Positions 21,513 through 29,086 of a stretch of DNA of 30,766 bases are shown piece after piece (the first letter of the stretch is position 1; every line of letters starts with the position of its first letter). Made by a program: the position numbers and the translations under genes. The stretch comes from DASUFI01 sp036274635 (GTDB taxonomy: Bacteria; Planctomycetota; B15-G4): positions 1 to 30,766 of the forward strand of contig DASUFI010000204.1 in NCBI GenBank assembly GCA_036274635.1, written 5' to 3'. The notes under the pieces were generated by a model that did not search any database, was not told where the DNA came from, and saw only the letters and a program-made list of their open reading frames with translations.

Positions 21513-23078
21513 TCAGATGTACTTGCTGACCGGGCCCATCGAGCGGCGGATCAGGTCGAAGGCCTGGAACTCGACGGGCGCCTTCCATACCCGATGCCGG
21601 AGGCGCGCGCCCGCGGATTTCCGCAGCATCATGCTCACCGGGCCGCGGCCGCCGGCGAGGCCGTCGAACCACGGCGCCATCTGGGTGAAGCGCGACCACA
21701 CCTTCTGCACCTCGGGCGGCACGACGCCCCACCACGAGTTGAACTTGTAGTCGAAGAACTTGCCCCACTCCTCGAAGGTCTTCGGCACGGGGTAGGCGTT
21801 CTGCTCGACGGACGGCTTCCAGAACTCGCTGCCCGGGATCGGCCGGTACGGGAAGACCTCGACCGAGCACGACGGGTAGCGGGTCTTCATGTCCGCCGCC
21901 TCGTAGATGGTCTCGTACATCGACTCCACGGTCTCGTTGGGGTAGCCGATGATGTAGGTGAGACCGGACTTGATGTCGAGCTCGTGCATGCGGCGCATGG
22001 CCTCGTTGGTCTGGCCGTCCTTGATGCCCTTGCGCATGAGGCGCTGGGTCTCCTCCGAGGCCGCCTCCGCGCCGAACCAGTTGAGGTGGTTGCCGCTGCG
22101 CTTCATGAGCTTCAGCGTGTCCCAGTCGTACTGCACGATCTGCTTGATCTCGATCGTGCCGTTCCAGTTGATGTTGAGGCCCTTGCTCAGCAGGCCGTCG
22201 CAGAACTCGATCATGCGCTTCTTTGCGACGCCGAAGTTGGCGTCCTGGAAGCGCAGCACGTCGAAGGGGTCCTGCTTGTGGATGGCCGCGAGGCGGTCCA
22301 CGAGGACGTCCGCGTCCAGCGCCACCCAGCGGCGGCCGGCGATCTCGGGGCTGCAGCAGAAGGAGCAGGGCTCGGGGCAGCCGAAGGAGGAGAAGTAGGA
22401 GAAGCCGCGGTGCGGCTTGTTGGCCAGGTGGTGCGGCGGCGGCAGCCGGTTGCGCACGCGGTTGCCGAACTTCGCCGTGCGCTTCTGCAGCTCGTAGTAC
22501 TTCTGCAGGTCGATGAGGTGGAAGGACGGCTCGGGCAGCTCGTTGAGGTGCACGGTGGCGCGCCGGCCGGTGAAGATCATCTGGCCGTCGCGCTTGAGCG
22601 CGAGGCCCTCCACCTTCTCCAGCGGGGTGCCGTTCTCGACGGCCTGCAGGTACTCGCCGAAGGTGATCTCGCCCTGGCCGATGGCCACGGCGTCGCAGAT
22701 CTCCGAGTCGAGGTACAGCTCCGGGATGGCCGAGGGGAACCAGCCGCCCCAGAGCATCTGGATATGCGGGAAGCGCTGGCGCACCGCGCGCGCGACCTGC
22801 GCGCCGTCCCACACCTGGTAGCCGAGGATGCACGAGGAGCCGAAGACGGCCGCGCCCTCGCAGGCGGCCAGCGTCTGCTCGAGGTAGTCGGGCTCGGTCA
22901 TCGCGTCGACCAGCACGACCTCCCAGCCCAGCTTCTCGGCCACGGGCGCGATGTGCAGCATCTCGAGCGGCAGCAGGTCCGCGCTGGGCAGGTCGCCGAT
23001 GGACGGGTCCACGCGCGAGGGCAGGAAGAGCACCACCTTCTTCTTGCGGCCGGTGCGGGCGGTCGGGGTGTGGGTCAT
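21513..23078 (-). CDS. B12-binding-type radical SAM protein
   Basis: A 521-residue radical SAM enzyme with an N-terminal cobalamin-binding-type (Rossmann-like) domain, residues about 13-170 (VVLFLPSRVDPSIGDLPSAD; MLHIAPVAEKLGWEVVLVDA; DAVAIGQGEITFGEYLQAVE). The classical DxHxxG motif is not evident, so cobalamin binding would be without a His ligand. The radical SAM domain carries GCPEPCSFCC, with Cys234, Cys238 and Cys241 as the [4Fe-4S] ligands (CxxxCxxC). Further support comes from LRFQDANFGVAKKRMIEFCD and LTYIIGYPNETVESMYETIY. The C-terminal region (FDYKFNSWWGVVPPEVQKVW) is shared by uncharacterised family members. It lies 16 bases after the SelW-like selenoprotein and 11 bases before a 33-residue membrane peptide. 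Substrate unknown; methylation, hydroxylation or rearrangement are possible. Confidence 0.88.
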   Translation of the reverse strand: MTHTPTARTGRKKKVVLFLPSRVDPSIGDLPSADLLPLEMLHIAPVAEKLGWEVVLVDAMTEPDYLEQTLAACEGAAVFGSSCILGYQVWDGAQVARAVRQRFPHIQMLWGGWFPSAIPELYLDSEICDAVAIGQGEITFGEYLQAVENGTPLEKVEGLALKRDGQMIFTGRRATVHLNELPEPSFHLIDLQKYYELQKRTAKFGNRVRNRLPPPHHLANKPHRGFSYFSSFGCPEPCSFCCSPEIAGRRWVALDADVLVDRLAAIHKQDPFDVLRFQDANFGVAKKRMIEFCDGLLSKGLNINWNGTIEIKQIVQYDWDTLKLMKRSGNHLNWFGAEAASEETQRLMRKGIKDGQTNEAMRRMHELDIKSGLTYIIGYPNETVESMYETIYEAADMKTRYPSCSVEVFPYRPIPGSEFWKPSVEQNAYPVPKTFEEWGKFFDYKFNSWWGVVPPEVQKVWSRFTQMAPWFDGLAGGRGPVSMMLRKSAGARLRHRVWKAPVEFQAFDLIRRSMGPVSKYI

Positions 23079-23094
23079 GCTGGGGCTCGCGGCG

Positions 23095-23343
23095 TCAGCC
23101 GAGGACGGTGGGCTTGTTGCCGGTGAGGATGCCGCGGATCTCGCCCTCCTCCGGGAAGCGTCCGGCCGCGAGCTTGGAGAAGACCAGCGCGTCGTTCTTC
23201 TTCACCTCGAAGCAGCCTCCATCGGAAGGGACCAGGACCAGGGACGCGATGTCGCGCTTGAAACTCTTGAGCAGCTCCTCCGTCAGACCGACGGCCCGCG
23301 GCTCGTAGTTTCAGACCGCGCAGTAGCGGATCTCGACCTTCAC
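23095..23343 (-). CDS. SelW-like selenoprotein (Rdx family) with in-frame TGA
   Basis: An 82-residue Rdx-family (SelT/SelW/SelH) protein in which the second redox residue is selenocysteine. Starting at a GTG (23343) preceded by GGAG, it reads VKVEIRYCAV-U-NYEPRAVGL, with TGA (23313-23311) at position 11, forming Cys8-Ala-Val-Sec11. After the TGA the frame stays open for 71 codons to TGA at 23095. It encodes the rest of the family: LTEELLKSFKRDIASLVLVP, SDGGCFEVKKNDALVFSKLA, GRFPEEGEIRGILTGNKP. The YCxxU.YEPRA context and the downstream GCFEV.......FSK..GRFPE are diagnostic of SelW-type thioredoxin-like proteins. A GGUCU-loop hairpin follows the TGA. A cut at this TGA by ordinary gene callers would hide the gene. 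Its redox partner is unknown; the next gene is a radical SAM enzyme. Without the Sec reading there would be only a 10-codon stub. Confidence 0.88.
23280..23294 (-). promoter_or_regulatory. Bacterial SECIS-like hairpin for selenocysteine insertion
   Basis: On the minus strand CCGTC-GGTCT-GACGG forms a 5-base stem with loop GGUCU, beginning 16 bases after the TGA selenocysteine codon. Loop guanines/uridine at this distance are the features read by SelB in known bacterial SECIS elements; the loop is like that of the E. coli fdhF element as I recall it. Confidence 0.75.
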
Positions 23344-23374
23344 GGCTCTCCTCATCGGCAAACGGGGGGCGGCT

Positions 23375-23380
23375 AGTCTA
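23375..23380 (-). promoter_or_regulatory. -10-like TAGACT of the selenoprotein operon
   Basis: The minus strand reads TAGACT about 31 bases before the GTG start, leaving a leader long enough for the GGAG ribosome-binding site. No clear -35 element is visible. Confidence 0.35.
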
Positions 23381-23431
23381 ACAGCCCGGCGGAGATGTGC
23401 TTCGGGCAGGGGCCAGCCGGGTCCCGAAAGG

Positions 23432-23468
23432 GCGAGCGCCCCGGAGGCCTGGCCGCCGGGGCGCTCGC
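23432..23468 (-). terminator. Strong GC hairpin after the PD40 gene
   Basis: GCGAGCGCCCCGG and CCGGGGCGCTCGC form a perfect 13-base stem with an 11-base loop, starting 28 bases after the PD40 stop. It is followed on the minus strand by CCCTTTC rather than a U-tract. Position and stability support termination or 3'-end protection. Confidence 0.6.
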
Positions 23469-23496
23469 GACGTCAAGGCCTCATGCGCGACGCTCG

Positions 23497-24789
23497 TCAG
23501 GGGCGTCGCAGCGCGATGAGCCACTCTCCAGAGGTCAGGGAGTCGAAGAGGTTCGTGGAGCGCGTCGCGAAGGCGAGGTAGCGACCGCTGCGCGTGAGGC
23601 TGACCTGGCCGCTGTTGCTGTCGCCCTGCTCGCCCTGGGTGGAGACCGAGATGCGTGCCGTCTCGCCTGTCTTCACCTTGCGGCGGAAGACGTCGTTGCG
23701 GCCGTTGGTGTCGTCGGCCACGAGGTTGCTGGCGAGCGACGTGAAGGCGACCCAGCGGCCGTTGCCCGAGAGCTCCGGCTCCTCGGAGTAGTCGTTGGCC
23801 GCGACGCCGCCTGGCCCGGCGGACACGAGCGTGGTCGTGTGCTTCTTGCGGTCGCGCAGGAAGATGTCCTGCCCGGCGAACTGACCCAGGTCCGACACGA
23901 GGTTGCTGCCCATGGAGGCGAAGACCACGCGCCGGCCATTGCCGCTGATCGCCAGGCTGAGGCTGGCGGCGTTGGAGGGGACGCCGTTCGGGCCGACGGA
24001 GATCATCTCGATCACGCCGGTCTTGAGGTCCACGAGGAAGGCGTCGCGCGTGGGGAAGTCGGCCAGGAAGACGAGGTTGCGCGCCATGGAGAGGAAGGCG
24101 ACGTAGCGGCCGTTGGCCGAGATGCGCGGCAGCGAGCTGTCGCCGTCCGGGTCCACGCCCAGCAGGCCCCGCGAGATGCGCTTCGTCTCACCCGTGAGCA
24201 TGTCGTGCAGGAAGATGTCCTCGCAGCCGTTCATGTCGTTGGCGACGAGGTTGGTGGCGTGCGAGGCGAAGACGACCAGGCGCCCGTTCGCGGAGATCGA
24301 GGGCTTCTCGCTCGCGCCGTCGGCTTCCGTGCCATCGCTGGCCACCGAGGCGCGCACCGTGATGCCCTTCACCAGGTCGCGCACGAAGACGTCGGGCTCG
24401 CCATTCGTGTCGGCATCCACCAGGTTGGTCGCCGCGCTGGAGAAGGCCACCCGCCGGCCGGCCTTGTCCAGGGCCGGATCGGCGCTGGCCGCATTGCCCT
24501 TGACGCCCTCCGTGGAGACCGAGGCGCAGCGGACCTGGCCCTTGCGCAGGCCGACCACCGCGATGTCGGGGACGCCGTCCGGGTCGTCCGGCACGAGGTT
24601 GGAGGCCGCGGTCGAGAAGGCCACCCAGGCTCCGTTGCCGGACATCGCCGGCGCGTTGCTGGCGGCATCGGGTGCCGCGCCCTGCGCGGGCAGCAGCACC
24701 GGAACGGTCAGGCCGACCTTGGGAAGCAGGCCGGCGGCGAGGGTGATGGCGGGAACGAGAACGAAGAGGGCAATTCGCGTGGGCTTCAT
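23497..24789 (-). CDS. Secreted TolB/PD40-type beta-propeller protein
   Basis: A 430-residue exported protein. A signal peptide (KPTRIALFVLVPAITLAAGL) leads into tandem repeats of about 55-65 residues, each with the pattern SGNGxxVAFxSxAxNLVxxD and DxFxRDxxxGxTxxxSV. Examples are MSGNGAWVAFSTAASNLVPD, ISANGRLVVFASHATNLVAN and LSGNGRWVAFTSLASNLVAD, with six to seven blades. These are PD40/TolB-like propeller blades, as in a family of planctomycete and actinobacterial surface proteins. The role is probably binding rather than catalysis; no active site is seen. The ATG lacks a ribosome-binding site and is 5 bases after TATGCT, suggesting a leaderless message. A strong hairpin follows the stop. 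Confidence 0.85.
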   Translation of the reverse strand: MKPTRIALFVLVPAITLAAGLLPKVGLTVPVLLPAQGAAPDAASNAPAMSGNGAWVAFSTAASNLVPDDPDGVPDIAVVGLRKGQVRCASVSTEGVKGNAASADPALDKAGRRVAFSSAATNLVDADTNGEPDVFVRDLVKGITVRASVASDGTEADGASEKPSISANGRLVVFASHATNLVANDMNGCEDIFLHDMLTGETKRISRGLLGVDPDGDSSLPRISANGRYVAFLSMARNLVFLADFPTRDAFLVDLKTGVIEMISVGPNGVPSNAASLSLAISGNGRRVVFASMGSNLVSDLGQFAGQDIFLRDRKKHTTTLVSAGPGGVAANDYSEEPELSGNGRWVAFTSLASNLVADDTNGRNDVFRRKVKTGETARISVSTQGEQGDSNSGQVSLTRSGRYLAFATRSTNLFDSLTSGEWLIALRRP

Positions 24790-24794
24790 GGTGC

Positions 24795-24800
24795 AGCATA
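24795..24800 (-). promoter_or_regulatory. -10-like TATGCT before the PD40 gene
   Basis: TATGCT, 5 bases, ATG on the minus strand, with no Shine-Dalgarno sequence. Candidate leaderless promoter. Confidence 0.4.
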
Positions 24801-24816
24801 TCCCGGACACGGAAGG

Positions 24817-24873
24817 GTGCCGTCTTCCCCACGGACGGGGCCGGTCGGACGGCACGCAAGGCCGGAATCCGGC
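24817..24873 (-). terminator. Nested hairpins after the MlaA-hydrolase gene
   Basis: GCCGGA-A-TCCGGC (24861-24873) and a GTGCCGTC / GACGGCAC pair (24817-24824 with 24848-24855, enclosing a CCCC/GGGG pair) lie between the MlaA-hydrolase stop and the PD40 promoter. No U-tract; terminator by position. Confidence 0.4.
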
Positions 24874-24898
24874 ACGAACGGCCCCCGGGACCGGTCGC

Positions 24899-26782
24899 TC
24901 AGTCCTGGGGTGGCCGCACCAGCGCCTGCTTCAGGGACTCCGTGATGGCCTGCCGCACAGAGGGTCGGCCCAGGTTGCCCAGGTGGCCACCCTCCTCGAA
25001 GAGCACCAGCCGGTCCTGCAGGGTGGCCTGCAGGAAGTCGACGTCGCCCGGCTCGAGCAGGAAGTCGTCGCGGTTGGCGACGACCCGCAGGCGGGCGTCG
25101 CTGGCCAGCGCCGGCTGCAGGGCGTGCAGGTCGCAGCGGTTGAAGAGGGTCGGGCCGTCGTACACCGCCGGGTCGCGCGCCTGCACCGCCGGCAGCATGA
25201 AGGCGAAGGCGTACTCCATGAAGCCGTACTCGCCGATCTCGCGGTAGGCCGGCTCGCGATCGAAGGTGTGCAGCGGCGTGAGCAGCACGCCCAGCGGGTC
25301 GCGCCGCTGGGAATCGAAGATCACCGAGCGCAGGGTCCAGCGGAAGGACAGGCCGATGAGGTACTCGGCCTCCAGCGGCGCGAAGGGCAGCTGCTGCGTG
25401 GGCTCCAGCGACCCGCCCGCGAGGGCCACCACCTTGAGCAGCAGGTTGCGGATGCGCGCCTCGCGCTCGGCGTCGGGCCACTTCAGCGGCGCGCGGTACA
25501 GGCGGTCGAGCTGCTCCAGCGCGTGCTGCACGCTGACCGGCGGATCCACGGCCACCACCGCGTCGAAGTCGTCGCCGCCGGGCCCGCAGGCCAGCGCCAG
25601 CGCGTCCAGCCCGCCCAGCGACAGGCCGGCCAGCGCGTGGCGCGTGAAGCGGCCGGGATACTCGTCCTCCAGGTCCGCCGCCACCGCGGCGAGGGCGCTG
25701 CGCAGGTCCTCCGTGTCCCACGGCAGGTAGCCCGGGAGCGGCGCCGTCGACGCGTCCTGCATGAACTCCGGGTGCATCACGCTGCTGATGGCCACCACCG
25801 AGCAGCCCGCGTCGAAGGCCATCTCCGCCAGGCCCACCGCCTGCCCCGAGAGGCGGTGCGAGCCCAGGCCCGGCAGCACGAAGACCAGCGGCGCCGGCGT
25901 GTCCTGAAGCCACAGCTCGTAGGGCAGGTCCCTGTCGGTGGCCGGCACGAGCGCGCTGCGCGTGCTGCGCCGCCCGAAGAACTCCGGGTCCTGCGCGTCG
26001 AAGCTGATCGCGCCGAGCGTCTCGACCTCCGGCGTCACGTCGCCCAGCCCGCTGAAGTCGATGATCTCCCGCGCGCGGTACAGCGCGTAGCCGGTGCGCA
26101 CCACCTCGTACGGGTCCTCCGAGGCATGCTGCAGGCGCAGCAGGGTGTCCACGCGGTCCGACACGTCGTTGAAGTAGAGGAAGGCGTCCAGACCCAGGAA
26201 GTAGGTGGCCGGGTTGAGCGCCGTGTCGAAGATGAACCCCGTCGCGTCGCGGTCGCTGCTGGGGCCGACGAAGGGCAGCTGCATGTAGAACTGGCTGTCC
26301 CAGCCCCACGTGCCGAAGACCTGCCCGAAGTCCTCGGGCTCGGGTGGCGCGATCCCCCAGTCGACGGCCGGATCGAAGAAGCCCAGCAGGCCGACGGTGG
26401 TGTTGATGAGGAAGCGGCTGGTCTCGATGCCGGCGCGGCCCGGCTCCCCCTCCAGCAGGTTGGCGACGAGGCGGATCGGGAACTTGAGGTTGTCGCGGAA
26501 CTGCGAGATGTGCCGGCGCACGCCGTGCGAGGTCACCGTGAGCCAGACGCTGGACAGCGGCGACACGACCCAGTCGAGCATGCCCACGTTGAACTCGAAC
26601 ATGACGCGGTTCATGGGCTGCAGCGGGTCGGGCAGCTCGGGCGGCGGCGGCGGCTCGGGCTTGTGGAACTCCTCGGCGCCCGGCCCGTCGTACTGCGACC
26701 AGTCGCGGTAGCGGGTCCGCGTCGTGCTGCACGCGGAGAGCAGCACCGCGACGACGAGCAGGAGCGCGAGGCGTACCCTCAC
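24899..26782 (-). CDS. Lipoprotein fusing MlaA domain and alpha/beta hydrolase
   Basis: A 627-residue lipoprotein (GTG start, lipobox LLSAC, Cys18). Residues about 45-260 are an MlaA/VacJ domain, which in Gram-negative bacteria removes phospholipids from the outer-membrane outer leaflet: PDPLQPMNRVMFEFNVGMLD, NLLEGEPGRAGIETSRFLIN, DFGQVFGTWGWDSQFYMQLP and PFVGPSSDRDATGFIFD. Residues about 290-627 form an alpha/beta hydrolase: oxyanion-type FVLPGLGSHR, nucleophile elbow LAGLSLGG (Ser388), candidate acid in VANRDDFLLEPGD (about Asp572) and His600 in EEGGHLGN. The fusion suggests that lipid handling and hydrolysis occur on one envelope protein, for example a lipase acting on lipids delivered by MlaA. 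Substrate and localisation are inferred. Confidence 0.85.
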   Translation of the reverse strand: MRVRLALLLVVAVLLSACSTTRTRYRDWSQYDGPGAEEFHKPEPPPPPELPDPLQPMNRVMFEFNVGMLDWVVSPLSSVWLTVTSHGVRRHISQFRDNLKFPIRLVANLLEGEPGRAGIETSRFLINTTVGLLGFFDPAVDWGIAPPEPEDFGQVFGTWGWDSQFYMQLPFVGPSSDRDATGFIFDTALNPATYFLGLDAFLYFNDVSDRVDTLLRLQHASEDPYEVVRTGYALYRAREIIDFSGLGDVTPEVETLGAISFDAQDPEFFGRRSTRSALVPATDRDLPYELWLQDTPAPLVFVLPGLGSHRLSGQAVGLAEMAFDAGCSVVAISSVMHPEFMQDASTAPLPGYLPWDTEDLRSALAAVAADLEDEYPGRFTRHALAGLSLGGLDALALACGPGGDDFDAVVAVDPPVSVQHALEQLDRLYRAPLKWPDAEREARIRNLLLKVVALAGGSLEPTQQLPFAPLEAEYLIGLSFRWTLRSVIFDSQRRDPLGVLLTPLHTFDREPAYREIGEYGFMEYAFAFMLPAVQARDPAVYDGPTLFNRCDLHALQPALASDARLRVVANRDDFLLEPGDVDFLQATLQDRLVLFEEGGHLGNLGRPSVRQAITESLKQALVRPPQD

Positions 26783-26926
26783 CCGGGCGTCGCCAGCTCA
26801 GGCGTCGCGGGGAATGCACCTCGGATCGGCGGCATCTCGAGCGCTCCTGCGCGTGCGTCGGCCTGCCGGCGCATTGTCACCGACGCGGACGGCGACTCAC
26901 CGCACATTTCCCGCGCGGCGACGACG

Positions 26927-26949
26927 TGGACCGCGCGACGCGCGGTCCA
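26927..26949 (-). terminator. Perfect palindrome after ligA
   Basis: TGGACCGCGCG and CGCGCGGTCCA pair perfectly around one central base, 19 bases after the ligA stop, in the gap before the MlaA-hydrolase gene. A stable hairpin can form, but no U-tract follows; it could be a terminator or protein-binding site. Confidence 0.5.
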
Positions 26950-26968
26950 TGCGGATCGCGACGCAGCC

Positions 26969-29014
26969 TCAGCCGCCGCTCTCCTCCAGCAGCCGCACGA
27001 ACTCGTCCTCGCTCAGCACCTTGACGCCCAGCTCCTGCGCCTTCTTCAGCTTGCTGCCGGGCTTCTCGCCCACGACGAGCACGTCGAGCTTGCTGCTCAC
27101 GCCCGAGAGCAGCGTCGCGCCCAGCGTCTTGACGCGCTCCTGCGCTTCGCGCCGCGAGAGCCGCGCCAGCGTGCCGGTGAAGAGGAAGGTCTGGCCCGCC
27201 AGCGGGCCGTCCGCGCGCCGCGTCGAGGCGGCCGGCTGCAGGCCTCGCGCCAGCAGCAGGTCGAGGTTCTCGCGCTCGTCCGGGTCGTCGAGGAAGGCGC
27301 GCACCGAGGCCGCCACCGCGGGGCCGATGCCCGCCAGGCCCCGCAGCTCGTCCACGCCCGCGGCGCGCAGCGCCTCCAGCGTGGGGAAATGGTCGGCCAG
27401 CTTCTCGGCCACGGTCTCGCCCACGTGGGGGATCCCCAGGCCGTTGATGAGCCGCGCCAGCGGCCGAGTGCGCGAGGCCTCCAGCCCCTCGAGCACGTTG
27501 CGGGCGGACAGCTCGCCCATGCGCTCGAGGCCGGCGAGCGTCGCCTCGTCGAGCGCGTAGAGATCGGCGAGGCGCTTGACGTGCCCGCCGTCCACGAGCT
27601 GGCCGATGAGCTTCTCGCCCACGCCCTCGATGTCGAGCGCGGCGCGCGAGACGAAGTGCTCGATGCGACGCTTCAGCACCGCGGGACAGCGCGGGTTGGG
27701 GCAGCGCACCACCGCCTCGTCCTCCACGGCGCGCACCGGGGTGTGGCACACGGGGCAGGCCTCCGGCATGCGCCAGGGCTCGCCGGGGCCCGAGTGCGTG
27801 ACCCCCACGACGTGCGGGATGACGTCGCCGGCGCGCTCGATGAGCACGCGATCGCCGGGCTTGATCCCCAGGCGCGCCACCTCGTCGCGGTTGAAGAGCG
27901 AGATGCTGGTGATGGTGACCCCGGCCACGTGCACGGGCGCCACGATGGCGCCCGGCGTGAGCGCGCCGGTGCGGCCCACGTTGACGCCGATGTCCAGCAC
28001 CACCGTCGTCCCCTGCCGCGCGGGGAACTTGTAGGCGATCGCCCAGCGCGGGCTGCGCGCGCGCAGGCCGAGACGCTCCTGCAGGCGGAAGTCGTCCACC
28101 TTGATGACCGTGCCGTCCACCTCGAAGGGCAGCTCGTCGCGGCGCGCGAGCAGCGCGGCGTGGTGCGCGAGCACGCCCGCCAGGTCGCCGCGCACCGAGA
28201 GCTCGAGGGCGGTGGGCAGACCGAGCGCGGCCAGCGCCTCCATGGCCTCGCGGTGACCGCGCGGCGCGGCGCCGGTGGCCGGCGAGCGCAGGCCCTCGAC
28301 CTCGCCGAGCCCGTAGCCGAAGAACGTGAGCGGCCGCGCCCGCGCCAGCGCCGGGTCGAGCAGCTTCAGCGTGCCCGCAGCCGTGTTGCGCGGGTTGATG
28401 AAGAGCTCCTCGCCCGCCGCCTCGCGCGCCTTGTTCACGCGCTCGAAGGCGGCGCGGGTCATGATGACCTCGCCGCGGGCCTCGAGGCGCGCCGGCGCCG
28501 CGCCCTCCAGCGCGTGCGGCAGGCCGCGGATGGTGCGCACGGTGTGCGTGACGTCGTCGCCGACGCGCCCGTCGCCGCGCGTGACGGCCTGCGTCAGCCG
28601 ACCCTGCTCGTAGATGATCTCGAGCGCGGCGCCGTCCAGCTTGGGCTCGCAGGCGAAGACCAGGCTGTCCGCCGGCGCGCCCAGGAACTGCGCGATGCTC
28701 TCCAGCCACTCGCGCACCTCGCCGTCGTCGTAGGTGTTCTCCAGCGAGAGCATGGGCAGGCGGTGCTCGGCCTGCTGCAGGCCCTCCACCGCCGCGCCGG
28801 GCACGCGCTGCGTGGGGCTGTCCGGGCTGCGCAGCTCCGGGTGCGCCTCCTCGAGGTCGCGCAGCTCGCGCAGCAGCGCGTCGTACTCCGGGTCGGAGAT
28901 CTCGGGCCGGTCGGACTCGTAGTAGAGGCGGTCGTGGCGGCGGATCTCGTCCGTGAGCCACGCGACGCGCGCGGCGGGGGAGGAGGGCGGGCCGGGACGA
29001 GGACCGCGGGTCAT
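26969..29014 (-). CDS. ligA: NAD+-dependent DNA ligase LigA
   Basis: A 681-residue replication and repair ligase that seals nicks using NAD+. In order: Ia domain (RHDRLYYESDRPEISDPEYD), adenylation site CEPKLDGAALEI (Lys125 as nucleophile; Ala replaces the more common Leu after KLDG), NPRNTAAGTLKLLD, FEVDGTVIKVDDF, OB fold (VLDIGVNVGRTGALTPGAIV), Cys4 zinc finger (CPVCHTPV..CPNPRCP), helix-hairpin-helix repeats (INGLGIPHVGETVAEKLADH; LAGIGPAVAASV) and a C-terminal BRCT domain (LAGQTFLFTGTLARLSRREA). Length and domain order are complete. The ATG is preceded by TAGAGT plus 6 bases with no ribosome-binding site, a leaderless layout. It is divergent from the SGNH lipoprotein gene. Confidence 0.96.
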   Translation of the reverse strand: MTRGPRPGPPSSPAARVAWLTDEIRRHDRLYYESDRPEISDPEYDALLRELRDLEEAHPELRSPDSPTQRVPGAAVEGLQQAEHRLPMLSLENTYDDGEVREWLESIAQFLGAPADSLVFACEPKLDGAALEIIYEQGRLTQAVTRGDGRVGDDVTHTVRTIRGLPHALEGAAPARLEARGEVIMTRAAFERVNKAREAAGEELFINPRNTAAGTLKLLDPALARARPLTFFGYGLGEVEGLRSPATGAAPRGHREAMEALAALGLPTALELSVRGDLAGVLAHHAALLARRDELPFEVDGTVIKVDDFRLQERLGLRARSPRWAIAYKFPARQGTTVVLDIGVNVGRTGALTPGAIVAPVHVAGVTITSISLFNRDEVARLGIKPGDRVLIERAGDVIPHVVGVTHSGPGEPWRMPEACPVCHTPVRAVEDEAVVRCPNPRCPAVLKRRIEHFVSRAALDIEGVGEKLIGQLVDGGHVKRLADLYALDEATLAGLERMGELSARNVLEGLEASRTRPLARLINGLGIPHVGETVAEKLADHFPTLEALRAAGVDELRGLAGIGPAVAASVRAFLDDPDERENLDLLLARGLQPAASTRRADGPLAGQTFLFTGTLARLSRREAQERVKTLGATLLSGVSSKLDVLVVGEKPGSKLKKAQELGVKVLSEDEFVRLLEESGG

Positions 29015-29020
29015 TCCCAG

Positions 29021-29026
29021 ACTCTA
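29021..29026 (-). promoter_or_regulatory. -10-like TAGAGT before ligA
   Basis: TAGAGT, 6 bases, ATG on the minus strand; no Shine-Dalgarno. Candidate leaderless promoter, 49 bases from the opposing one at 29075. Confidence 0.45.
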
Positions 29027-29074
29027 CGAAGCCCGACTCCACCAGGGCAGGGCCTCGGGTGGCGGCCGGCTCCG

Positions 29075-29080
29075 TACAAT
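29075..29080 (+). promoter_or_regulatory. -10-like TACAAT before the SGNH lipoprotein gene
   Basis: TACAAT (5 of 6 consensus bases) lies 6 bases before ATG 29087. No Shine-Dalgarno sequence is present. Transcription would start at about the start codon. Confidence 0.5.
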
Positions 29081-29086
29081 GCCCCG

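Noticed and set aside
23311..23313. TGA in the SelW-like gene as a genuine stop or sequencing error
   Set aside because: It sits exactly at the Sec position of the CxxU motif, the frame is conserved on both sides, and a SECIS-like hairpin follows.
29079..29081. ATG overlapping TACAAT as start of the SGNH gene
   Set aside because: It is out of frame with the lipoprotein; the in-frame ATG is at 29087.
24113..29086. Very long open plus-strand frame running through to the SGNH lipoprotein
   Set aside because: It is antisense to PD40, MlaA-hydrolase and LigA genes with clear motifs. Long shadow frames are expected in this GC-rich DNA; only the part from ATG 29087 is real.
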